Made by a program: the position numbers and the translations under genes. From assembly GCA_045644025.1 (NCBI GenBank), contig JAZRGE010000071.1, positions 1-42,606 of the forward strand: a stretch of DNA of 42,606 nucleotides. The letters run 5' to 3'. The stretch comes from JAZRGE01 sp045644025. GTDB lineage: Bacteria > Bacillota > Clostridia > Oscillospirales > Acutalibacteraceae. The notes under the pieces were generated by a model. It saw only the letters and a program-made list of their open reading frames with translations, did no database searches and was not told the DNA's origin. Of the stretch, positions 1-7,410 are shown in pieces; the first letter of the stretch is position 1; the number at the start of each line of letters is the position of its first letter.

Positions 1-416
1 TCGTTTTCATTCACAATGGGAACGGCATTCATTTTAAGCAGAGTGTTGATGGTGTTGGAAACATTCTTCTTGCGCTCTTTATGATCCACAACGTCTCTAT
101 TAAGCAATATCTGTGCGGCAACATAGCCGTATTCGGAAAAAAACCTATCATAAATGCTCATAAGATCGCACTGACCAACGGCAGCGGCAGCCTGTTTGCG
201 CTTAGTCTCTGTTGGCCTTTTTTTAAGGCCAAGACGATTAACACCAACGGCAATAGCACCCGAAGAAACCAGCACAACTTCATTGCCGCTGTTTTTAAGC
301 TCGGAAACAACTCTGGCAATGTGCTCCATTCTCTTAAGATTGGGCTTTCCATTCTCATAAGTGAGAGTGGAAGAACCAATTTTTATAACAATTCTTTTTC
401 CTTTATTGCAGGTCAT
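1..416 (-). CDS. proB: Glutamate 5-kinase, N-terminal part (cut by window edge)
   Basis: Glutamate 5-kinase phosphorylates L-glutamate, the first step of proline synthesis in the cytoplasm. The visible 138 codons begin with a lysine/glycine phosphate-binding segment (KIGSSTL, residues about 12-18) and continue through a VSSGAIAVG glycine motif typical of the amino-acid kinase fold. The C-terminal part lies outside the window, so it cannot be seen whether a PUA domain is present. The ATG at 416 was chosen because the longer frame from 447 belongs to a different frame that stops at once, and a GGGG tract sits upstream. The gene is divergent from secA and has its own promoter. The family assignment is firm; only the downstream extent is unknown. 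Confidence 0.88.
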   Translation of the reverse strand, partial: MTCNKGKRIVIKIGSSTLTYENGKPNLKRMEHIARVVSELKNSGNEVVLVSSGAIAVGVNRLGLKKRPTETKRKQAAAAVGQCDLMSIYDRFFSEYGYVAAQILLNRDVVDHKERKKNVSNTINTLLKMNAVPIVNEN

Positions 417-452
417 TTTGCTTCATCCCCAATTTGGAATTTCATTTAATGA

Positions 453-481
453 ATTGTAGCATAAAATTTACACCTTGTAAA
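453..481 (-). promoter_or_regulatory. Promoter of proB
   Basis: On the minus strand TTTACA (481-476) is separated by 17 bases from TACAAT (458-453), 37 bases upstream of the proB ATG. This is a good vegetative (sigma-A) match, read directly from the sequence. Confidence 0.6.
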
Positions 482-502
482 CAATTTTTGCCAAATAATG
501 CT

Positions 503-530
503 TTGATTCGATAGAGTTTTGTGATATAAT
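503..530 (+). promoter_or_regulatory. Promoter of secA
   Basis: TTGATT (503-508) and a perfect TATAAT (525-530) are 16 bases apart, with TG one base upstream of the -10 (extended -10). It faces away from the proB promoter, so the two genes share a compact divergent control region. Confidence 0.65.
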
Positions 531-581
531 TACATTAATTTTTGATTAAATCATTATTCCCTTTGAAAGGAAATGAATAAA

Positions 582-3323
582 ATGGGATTTCTTAAAAAGA
601 TTTTCGGAGATTACAGCACCAAAGAGCTTAAAAGAATTCAGCACTTAGTGGATGCTGTTTTGGCTCGTGAAGAAGAATATGCCGCATTATCTGATAACGA
701 ACTAAAGGGTATGACAGCTAAATTCCGTGATTTGCTGGCCAAAGGCCAGACTCTCGATAGTATTCTGCCCGATGCATTTGCCGTTTGCCGCGAAGCATCC
801 TGGCGCGTGCTCGGAATGAAGCACTTCCCCGTTCAGATTATCGGCGGTATTATTCTCCACCAGGGCCGAATCAGCGAAATGAAGACGGGCGAAGGCAAAA
901 CACTCGTTGCCACTCTCCCCGCATATCTCAATGCCATCGAGGGTAAGGGTGTTCATATTGTCACCGTGAACGATTATCTTGCCAAGCGTGATAGCGAATG
1001 GATGGGCAAAGTATATCGTTTCCTCGGCCTGGAAGTTGGCTTGATCATCCACGGAATGAATCACGAAGAAAAGCAGCAGGCCTATAACGCCGATATAACT
1101 TATTGCACCAATAATGAATTAGGCTTTGATTATCTGCGCGATAATATGGTCACCTATAAAGAGCAACGCGTTCAGCGTGGCCACAATTTTGCTATTGTAG
1201 ACGAAGTGGACTCCATTCTTATAGACGAAGCACGTACTCCCCTTATTATATCCGGTCGTGGAGAAAAATCCACCGAGCTCTACACCCAGGCAAACCGCCT
1301 TGCAAGATCCCTCAAAATGGTAACTGTGAAGGAAATGGATGATAAACAGAGCGATGAATCCATGGCCTACGATGGAGACTACGTTGTGGATGAAAAGGCC
1401 AAAACCTGCGTGCTCACCCCCAGCGGCGTTAAGAAAGCCGAAGAATTTTTTAAGATAGATAATCTCAACGATGCCGATAATATAGAAATATCTCACCACG
1501 TGAACACCGCCATCAGAGCCTATGGCATTATGAAGCGCGACGTAGACTACGTTGTGAAAGACGGCGAGGTTGTTATTGTTGATGAGTTTACCGGTCGCCT
1601 TATGTTTGGCCGCCGCTACAACGAAGGCTTACATCAGGCTATTGAAGCTAAAGAAGGCGTGAAGATCGCCAACGAATCCAAAACGTTGGCAACTATCACA
1701 TTCCAGAACTTCTTCCGCCTCTACACCAAACTCTCGGGTATGACAGGTACTGCCCTTACCGAAGAAAACGAATTTAGGGAGATCTACAATCTGGACGTTA
1801 TAGAGATCCCCACCAACAAACCCCTTGCAAGAATCGATCTCAACGATATCGTTTATAAAACAGAACGTGCTAAATTCAAAGCCGTTATTCAAAAAATAAT
1901 CGAATGTAATAAGATTGGTCAGCCCGTGCTTGTTGGCACAATCAGCATAGAAAAATCCGAGATTTTAAGCGCCCTGCTTAAAAAAAGCGGCATTAAGCAC
2001 AACGTGCTGAACGCCAAAAACCACGAGCATGAAGCCGAAATTATTGCCCAGGCAGGTAAGTTTGGCGCTGTTACAATCGCCACAAACATGGCAGGCCGGG
2101 GCACCGATATTATGTTGGGCGGTAATGCAGAATATCTTGCAAAGGCAAAGCTTCGGGGCGAAGGGTTCAGCGAAGAGATCATATCGGAAGCCACCGGCTA
2201 CGCCGAAACCGACGATAAAGACATAATAGAAGCCAGAGAGATGTTCACCAACGCTTTGGCTGAATACAAAAAGGAAATTGCACCGGAAGCCGAAAAAGTA
2301 CGCAATGCGGGCGGCCTTTGCATAATAGGCACAGAAAGGCACGAATCCCGCCGAATCGATAATCAGCTTCGCGGACGTTCCGGCCGCCAGGGCGATCCAG
2401 GTCAATCAGTATTCTATATCTCTGTGGAAGATGATCTGCTCCGCCTTTTCGCAGGTGAAAGACTTTATAATCTCATGGAAACATTGAACATCGATGAAAA
2501 TATGCCCCTTAATATGACAATGCTTTCCAACTCCATAGAAACAGCACAGCAGCGAATCGAAGGCCGAAACTTCAGCATAAGAAAGAATGTTTTGGAATAT
2601 GATGATGTTATGAACAAACAGCGCGAGCTTATCTACGAGCAGCGCAACAAAGTTCTCGATGGTGAAGACATCAGCGCATCTATTTCCAATATGATCGATG
2701 GAGTTATTGAAAACGCTGCCGCAGATTTCCTTTACAACGATACCGATCCCGAGAACAGAAACGTGCAGGGCTTCAGAGATTATTTTATGGGATGGCTTAT
2801 CGATCCCACCGATCTCAGGTTCGATGTTTCTGCCCTAAGTAAACTTTCCGCAGCAGAAATAAAAGATCTTCTTCGCGAATATATCGATGGTATTGTTTCT
2901 CAGCGCGAAGAGAAATTCGGCAGCGAGCTTATGCGAGAAGTTGAGCGAGTAATGCTGCTCAGAAGCGTTGATACACATTGGATGGATCATATCGATGCTA
3001 TGGACGAACTGCGCAACGGCATCGGCCTCAGAGCCTACGGCCAGCACAATCCTGTTGTGGAATACCGCAACGAAGGCTACAATATGTTCAACGATATGAC
3101 CGACGCCATTCGTGAAGAGACTGTTAAACGAATACTCACTGTGAGAATTGCTAAGAACGAGGAAGTAAAGCGCGAAAAAGTGGCTGAAGAAACATCCTCG
3201 GGCGCCGACGACGGCTCGGTTTCCTCCACCGTTCGCGGCACGGGAAGAGTGCCTAAAAATGCTCTTTGCCCTTGCGGAAGCGGAAAGAAATACAAAAGAT
3301 GCTGCGGCAAAGATGAAAAATAA
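582..3323 (+). CDS. secA: Preprotein translocase ATPase SecA
   Basis: SecA is the cytosolic ATPase that pushes unfolded preproteins through the SecYEG channel. The 913-residue product has the Walker A TGEGKT at about 102-107, the DEVD Walker B at 207-210, the helicase motif QLRGRSGRQGDPG in the second nucleotide-binding fold, and a C-terminal SEC-C zinc tail CPCGSGKKYKRCC that in this family contacts SecB or ribosomes. The start at 582 is preferred over the in-frame ATG at 573 because AAAGGA at 566-571 is too close to 573 but about 10 bases from 582, and MGFLKKIFG is the usual SecA N-terminus. It is transcribed alone, divergent from proB and just upstream of groES. The assignment is certain. 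Confidence 0.97.
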   Translation: MGFLKKIFGDYSTKELKRIQHLVDAVLAREEEYAALSDNELKGMTAKFRDLLAKGQTLDSILPDAFAVCREASWRVLGMKHFPVQIIGGIILHQGRISEMKTGEGKTLVATLPAYLNAIEGKGVHIVTVNDYLAKRDSEWMGKVYRFLGLEVGLIIHGMNHEEKQQAYNADITYCTNNELGFDYLRDNMVTYKEQRVQRGHNFAIVDEVDSILIDEARTPLIISGRGEKSTELYTQANRLARSLKMVTVKEMDDKQSDESMAYDGDYVVDEKAKTCVLTPSGVKKAEEFFKIDNLNDADNIEISHHVNTAIRAYGIMKRDVDYVVKDGEVVIVDEFTGRLMFGRRYNEGLHQAIEAKEGVKIANESKTLATITFQNFFRLYTKLSGMTGTALTEENEFREIYNLDVIEIPTNKPLARIDLNDIVYKTERAKFKAVIQKIIECNKIGQPVLVGTISIEKSEILSALLKKSGIKHNVLNAKNHEHEAEIIAQAGKFGAVTIATNMAGRGTDIMLGGNAEYLAKAKLRGEGFSEEIISEATGYAETDDKDIIEAREMFTNALAEYKKEIAPEAEKVRNAGGLCIIGTERHESRRIDNQLRGRSGRQGDPGQSVFYISVEDDLLRLFAGERLYNLMETLNIDENMPLNMTMLSNSIETAQQRIEGRNFSIRKNVLEYDDVMNKQRELIYEQRNKVLDGEDISASISNMIDGVIENAAADFLYNDTDPENRNVQGFRDYFMGWLIDPTDLRFDVSALSKLSAAEIKDLLREYIDGIVSQREEKFGSELMREVERVMLLRSVDTHWMDHIDAMDELRNGIGLRAYGQHNPVVEYRNEGYNMFNDMTDAIREETVKRILTVRIAKNEEVKREKVAEETSSGADDGSVSSTVRGTGRVPKNALCPCGSGKKYKRCCGKDEK

Positions 3324-3344
3324 AACATTTTTCTTTCAAAGGCT

Positions 3345-3372
3345 TGACACATTGGAAAAATGTGGCTAAAAT
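3345..3372 (+). promoter_or_regulatory. Promoter of groES-groEL
   Basis: TTGACA (3345-3350) is followed after 16 bases by TAAAAT (3367-3372). The CIRCE operator begins five bases after the -10, so HrcA bound there would cover the transcription start. Confidence 0.7.
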
Positions 3373-3376
3373 AATA

Positions 3377-3403
3377 TTAGCACTCGCAATATTAGAGTGC
3401 TAA
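3377..3403 (+). promoter_or_regulatory. CIRCE operator (HrcA binding site)
   Basis: TTAGCACTC (3377-3385), nine bases of spacer, and GAGTGCTAA (3395-3403) form a perfect inverted repeat identical to the CIRCE consensus. HrcA represses chaperone genes through this element and releases it after heat shock when GroEL is titrated. hrcA itself is not in the window. Confidence 0.95.
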
Positions 3404-3443
3404 CGCCATCCATAATATAAATTCACATAGGAGGTCATTTCAG

Positions 3444-3728
3444 ATGACAATCAAACCCTTAGCAGACAGAGTTGTTATTAAAACCGTTGAAGCCGAAGAA
3501 ACAACCAAAAGCGGAATTATTCTCGCAGGCAGCGCCAAGGAAAAGCCCCAGATAGCTGAGGTTGTGGCTGTTGGCCCCGGTGGCTTGGTTGAAGGCAAAG
3601 AAATATGTATGATAGTTAAAGTTGGCGATAAGGTTCTCACCAGCAAATATTCCGGCACAGAAGTTAAGGTAGACGGCCAGGAATTCAGCATTGTTCGCCA
3701 ATCAGATATACTTGCAATCGTAGAATAA
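3444..3728 (+). CDS. groES: Co-chaperonin GroES
   Basis: GroES is the heptameric 10-kDa lid that closes the GroEL folding chamber. The 94-residue protein is full length and begins with IKPLADRVVIK, the usual first strand of the family. It carries the mobile loop (about 16-33, EAEETTKSGIIL) that binds GroEL, and ends in the conserved DILAIVE. An AGGAGG at 3429-3434 lies nine bases before the ATG. It is the first gene of the groESL operon, directly behind the CIRCE element, and is followed by groEL after 15 bases. Confidence 0.98.
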   Translation: MTIKPLADRVVIKTVEAEETTKSGIILAGSAKEKPQIAEVVAVGPGGLVEGKEICMIVKVGDKVLTSKYSGTEVKVDGQEFSIVRQSDILAIVE

Positions 3729-3743
3729 CAGGAGGCAATTACT

Positions 3744-5384
3744 ATGGCTAAAGAAGTACTTTTTGGCGAAGACGCACGCAAGGCTTTGCAGTCCGGCGTG
3801 GATCAGCTTGCCAACGCTGTGAAGGTAACATTGGGCCCCAAGGGCAGAAACGTGGTGCTGGATAAGCGTTTTGGCGCTCCCCTTATCACCAACGACGGTG
3901 TAACTATTGCTAAAGAAATCGAGCTGGACGATCCCTTTGAAAATATGGGTGCACAGCTTGTTAAGGAAGTTTCCACCAAAACAAACGACGTTGCAGGCGA
4001 CGGTACAACAACCGCTACCCTGCTTGCACAGGCCATCGTTTGCGACGGTATGAAGAACGTTACTGCAGGCGCCAACCCTATGGTACTTAAAAAGGGTATC
4101 AAAAAGGCTGTAGATGCCGCTGTTACTGCAGTTAAGAGCAACGCTAAAAAAGTTGGCAGTTCCGAAGATATCGCCAGAGTTGCAACAGTTTCTTCCGGCG
4201 ATGAAAAAATTGGTAAACTTATCTCCGAAGCAATGGAAAAAGTTTCTGCAGATGGTGTTATCACCGTGGAAGAATCCAAAACAGCCGAAACATATTCCGA
4301 GGTTGTTGAAGGCATGCAGTTTGATAGGGGCTATATCACTCCCTATATGGTGACTGATTCCGATAAAATGGAAGCTGTACTGGATGAGCCTGTTATCCTT
4401 ATCACAGATAAGAAGATCTCCAATATCCAGGATATCCTTCCCCTGCTGGAACAGATTGTCCAGGCAGGCAAGAAGCTGCTTATTATTGCCGAAGATATTG
4501 AAGGCGAAGCTCTTTCCACAATTATCGTCAATAAGCTTCGCGGCACCTTCACCTGTGTTGGCATAAAAGCTCCCGGATTCGGCGATCGCCGCAAGGAAAT
4601 GCTTCGCGATATAGCCATTCTCACAGGTGGCGAAGTGATCACCGAAGAGCTCGGCTTGGATCTTAAGGATGCCACCGTGCAGATGCTTGGCACCGCAAGG
4701 CAGGTAAAGATCAGCAAGGAAAACACCATCATCGTGGATGGTGCAGGCAGCAGCGATGAAATCGCTGCAAGAATCGGCCAGATCAAAAATCAGATTGAGA
4801 CTACCACATCCGAGTTTGATAAAGAAAAGCTTCAGGAAAGACTTGCTAAGCTTGCAGGCGGCGTGGCTGTGATCAAGGTTGGCGCTGCCACAGAGATCGA
4901 AATGAAAGAACAGAAGCTTCGCATAGAAGATGCTTTGGCTTCCACTAAGGCCGCTATCGAGGAAGGCTACGTTGCAGGCGGCGGCACTGCTCTGCTCAAC
5001 GCAATCCCCTCTGTGAAAGCACTGCTTGAAACAGAAATGGACGCCGATGAAAAAACCGGCGTTAAGATTATTCTGAACGCTCTGGAAGCGCCTGTTCGCC
5101 AGATCGCTTATAATGCAGGTCTGGAAGGCTCTGTTATTGTGGATAAAATCGTTTCCAGCGGAAAAGCAAACTTCGGCTTCGATGCATACAACGAAGTTTA
5201 CACCGATATGCTTGAAGCAGGCATTGTGGATCCTGCAAAAGTTACCCGCACAGCGTTGGAAAACGCCGCATCTGTTGCTTCCATGATTCTTACAACCGAA
5301 TCCCTTGTGGCCGATAAGAAGGAAGATGCTGCCGCAGCAAATGCTGCAGCTCAGGCCGCTGCCGCAGCAGGCGGAATGTATTAA
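3744..5384 (+). CDS. groEL: Chaperonin GroEL
   Basis: GroEL forms the 14-mer barrel that refolds cytosolic proteins with ATP and GroES. The 546-residue product has the family start MAKEVLFGEDAR, the nucleotide-binding LGPKGRNVV (about 31-39) and DGTTTAT (about 87-93), and the conserved VAGGGTALL near residue 412. It ends in an alanine-rich stretch and a short GGMY rather than a long GGM repeat, so the flexible tail inside the cavity is reduced. The start has an AGGAGG site. It is the last gene of the operon and is followed by a strong bidirectional hairpin terminator. A long open frame on the opposite strand is an artefact of codon usage. Confidence 0.98.
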   Translation: MAKEVLFGEDARKALQSGVDQLANAVKVTLGPKGRNVVLDKRFGAPLITNDGVTIAKEIELDDPFENMGAQLVKEVSTKTNDVAGDGTTTATLLAQAIVCDGMKNVTAGANPMVLKKGIKKAVDAAVTAVKSNAKKVGSSEDIARVATVSSGDEKIGKLISEAMEKVSADGVITVEESKTAETYSEVVEGMQFDRGYITPYMVTDSDKMEAVLDEPVILITDKKISNIQDILPLLEQIVQAGKKLLIIAEDIEGEALSTIIVNKLRGTFTCVGIKAPGFGDRRKEMLRDIAILTGGEVITEELGLDLKDATVQMLGTARQVKISKENTIIVDGAGSSDEIAARIGQIKNQIETTTSEFDKEKLQERLAKLAGGVAVIKVGAATEIEMKEQKLRIEDALASTKAAIEEGYVAGGGTALLNAIPSVKALLETEMDADEKTGVKIILNALEAPVRQIAYNAGLEGSVIVDKIVSSGKANFGFDAYNEVYTDMLEAGIVDPAKVTRTALENAASVASMILTTESLVADKKEDAAAANAAAQAAAAAGGMY

Positions 5385-5405
5385 TACAAAGCACAAAAAT
5401 AAAAG

Positions 5406-5439
5406 GCACCCGGAAGATCATTCTTCCAGGTGCTTTTTT
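5406..5439. terminator. Bidirectional terminator between groEL and the ten-gene operon
   Basis: GCACC/GGTGC and GGAAG/CTTCC pair (5406-5416 with 5423-5433, one C-A mismatch) around an ATCATT loop, with six T after the stem on plus and an A-rich run before it that gives a T run on minus. It ends groEL. The last codons of the minus-strand 193-residue gene run through the stem, and its TGA sits in the loop. Confidence 0.85.
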
Positions 5440-5999
5440 AATGTTTCTAATATTTCATTGGCTAGCTCATATTTGGCTTTAGGATATAAAATATACTTTG
5501 CTCTTTCAAGTAGTGAACTATCCTTATTGCAGGCATATGTAAGCATTTTAAATCTAAGGTTTATATACTTTTTATAAAGCCTATTCAGCCCAAGCCTTTT
5601 AGCAGATGCAATGCAATGAAAGCTAAGTGCGGTTGATGTGTCGCTTATCGTTTCCGCAATAACAATTACATCAAGCGGAAAAACCTTTTTATAGTTCCGC
5701 TTTATTATTTTATATGCGTTTTTAATATTCTTTTTATTAATCGCATCTCCCACTAGATCTAGATAATGGTGTATGGAAGGCGCTAAATTATCGCAATGTT
5801 TTCTATTGATTTTTTTGAACAAGCTATCAATGTTTTCTTGCTGCCATAATTTTAAAATATCTTTGCTTATGTTAAGAGATTTAAACTCTGTATATCTGGA
5901 AGGATATTCTCTATCCATATGAAAAGAGCTGCAACCCATTGCAAGAAAAAACTCTTTTGCATCATCTAAGGTTTTAATAACCTTATTCTTATCGAACAA
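5418..5999 (-). CDS. Hypothetical protein, 193 aa
   Basis: I do not recognise a family. The protein is soluble, mostly predicted helical, rich in Lys, Asn and Ile, with no signal peptide or membrane segment. A GCSSFHM stretch near residue 22 and a REYPSRY stretch just after it are the most motif-like parts. Its DNA is more AT-rich than neighbouring genes, which may mean recent acquisition. The start is TTG at 5999, chosen because AGGAGG stands eight bases upstream and no ATG fits. It is the last gene of the long minus-strand operon, two genes after a radical SAM protein and 12 bases behind a GNAT acetyltransferase. Its stop codon falls inside the loop of the shared terminator hairpin. No function can be assigned. 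Confidence 0.75.
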   Translation of the reverse strand: MFDKNKVIKTLDDAKEFFLAMGCSSFHMDREYPSRYTEFKSLNISKDILKLWQQENIDSLFKKINRKHCDNLAPSIHHYLDLVGDAINKKNIKNAYKIIKRNYKKVFPLDVIVIAETISDTSTALSFHCIASAKRLGLNRLYKKYINLRFKMLTYACNKDSSLLERAKYILYPKAKYELANEILETLKKHLEE

Positions 6000-6011
6000 T
6001 ATATCCGCCTC

Positions 6012-6515
6012 CTATACCCTTAAGCACATTATATCACAATCAATAAGCTTACCATTTATCTTCATTTCGCCAACCATCGTACCTGTTTTTTCAAAGCCAA
6101 ACTTCTTATATAGCGCGATAGCTCGCTCGTTATCGCTTCTCACCGTAAGATGCAATATTTCAATATTATTAAACAACGCAAATTTAATAATTTCCTGCAT
6201 CAAAAGTGAGCCGATGCCATTCCCCCAAAACTCTTTAAGCACAGAAATACCGATCTCTCCCCTATGCCTAAGCCTTTCTCTATCCACAACATCAAGATTA
6301 GCAATGCCAATAATCTTTCCATCATATCTAGCAACAAAAAGGGGAGAAAGTTTTGCCGCTTCCCTGCTTTTAATAAAATCGGCTTCCTGCTCCACGGTGA
6401 AAGGCAGACCTTCGGGGCCAAAGGTAATATTATCGCTTTCTGCCCCAATCTTCTTTGTGTAATCAAGCAATTCTTTTGCATCGCTTGATTTTGCTCGTTC
6501 TATTTTCAGTTTCAT
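6012..6515 (-). CDS. GNAT family N-acetyltransferase
   Basis: A 167-residue Gcn5-related acetyltransferase that should move an acetyl group from acetyl-CoA to an amine; the substrate is not apparent. The central acetyl-CoA loop region reads EFWGNGIGSLLM (about 94-105), and the C-terminal part has the HLTVRSDNERAIALYKKFGFE pattern of the RimI/RimL-like branch (about 124-144). The ATG at 6515 is preferred to an in-frame TTG at 6521 because AGGAG lies seven bases before it, inside the end of the upstream gene. The intergenic gap is two bases, so translation is probably coupled to the upstream radical SAM gene. Confidence 0.85.
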   Translation of the reverse strand: MKLKIERAKSSDAKELLDYTKKIGAESDNITFGPEGLPFTVEQEADFIKSREAAKLSPLFVARYDGKIIGIANLDVVDRERLRHRGEIGISVLKEFWGNGIGSLLMQEIIKFALFNNIEILHLTVRSDNERAIALYKKFGFEKTGTMVGEMKINGKLIDCDIMCLRV

Positions 6516-6517
6516 AT

Positions 6518-7399
6518 TCAAACTCCTGTTAAATCAAAATCGGGAATATAAAATTTCTCGGCAGAAGAAATCTCCTGCACGAAGCCATCTTCAATTCCAC
6601 AAGAGCGCATATATCCCACAGCCCAGTTATATTCACTTTCAGTAATTTTTCGGGCTAGATCGGGAATATTCGCAACGTTTGGCATAGGGGTATATTGCCC
6701 CATAAGCGAAAAAAGCACCTCACCGTTCGCAAATCGCTCCGAAATATGATCCAGCACGTTTCGAGTGTTTTCATATGCATTGGGCAGCACAAGATGCCTT
6801 ATAAGCACACCGCTTTTAAGCATACCATCGTCCATTATATATCTGCCGCGCTGGCGATACATTTCTTCAACTGCCGCCTTGGAAACATCAAAATAATTCT
6901 CCGCAAAAGAATATTTTTTTGCGAGCTGATCATCGCCGTATTTCATATCGGGCATATAAATATCAACAAGGCCATCAAGCATTTTAAGTGTTTCGGGAAG
7001 TTCATATCCCGATGAATTCCAAACGATCGGAAGCTTTCCGCCATATATTTCCAGCGCCTTAGCAATCTGAGGAGTGAAATGTGTGGGTGTGACCAAATTG
7101 ATGTTGTGCACGCCTTCCTGTTCCAGCCGCTTAAAAACATCGGCAAGTTGCTGCGGTGTGAGTTCCCTACCTTTTATATTTCGGCTTATATCAGCGTTTT
7201 GGCAAAAGGTGCAACCAAGGTTGCAACCCGAGAAAAAGACCGTTCCGGAGCCGTTTTCGCCGCTGATACACGGTTCTTCGAAATAATGGGGTGCAGATCT
7301 GGCAACAACGGGATTTATGCCTGCTCTGCAACGCCCAAAAGTCTTCACCCTATCGGCATTGCAGGCCGCAGGGCACAGATTACATAGAGAAAGATCCAC
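6518..7399 (-). CDS. Radical SAM protein, PflX-like (pyruvate formate-lyase activase homologue)
   Basis: A 293-residue radical SAM enzyme of the PflX/COG1313 type. The [4Fe-4S] cysteines that hold S-adenosylmethionine are C59, C63 and C66 (GCNLGCTFC). Four more cysteines at about 6, 9, 13 and 24 form an N-terminal cluster common in this subfamily, which may bind a second iron-sulfur centre; that is inference. The family resembles glycyl-radical activases, but no glycyl-radical enzyme is encoded here and the true substrate is unknown. The start is GTG at 7399, with AAGGTG seven bases upstream. It follows recG by 11 bases in the same operon. Confidence 0.85.
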   Translation of the reverse strand: MDLSLCNLCPAACNADRVKTFGRCRAGINPVVARSAPHYFEEPCISGENGSGTVFFSGCNLGCTFCQNADISRNIKGRELTPQQLADVFKRLEQEGVHNINLVTPTHFTPQIAKALEIYGGKLPIVWNSSGYELPETLKMLDGLVDIYMPDMKYGDDQLAKKYSFAENYFDVSKAAVEEMYRQRGRYIMDDGMLKSGVLIRHLVLPNAYENTRNVLDHISERFANGEVLFSLMGQYTPMPNVANIPDLARKITESEYNWAVGYMRSCGIEDGFVQEISSAEKFYIPDFDLTGV

Positions 7400-7410
7400 T
7401 AAAAAACACC

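Noticed and set aside
3702..5396. A 564-codon open frame antisense to groEL
   Set aside because: It is a mirror of groEL codon usage (few TTA, CTA and TCA codons in the sense frame). Its translation is low-quality, rich in Cys, His and Phe, and has no ribosome binding site.
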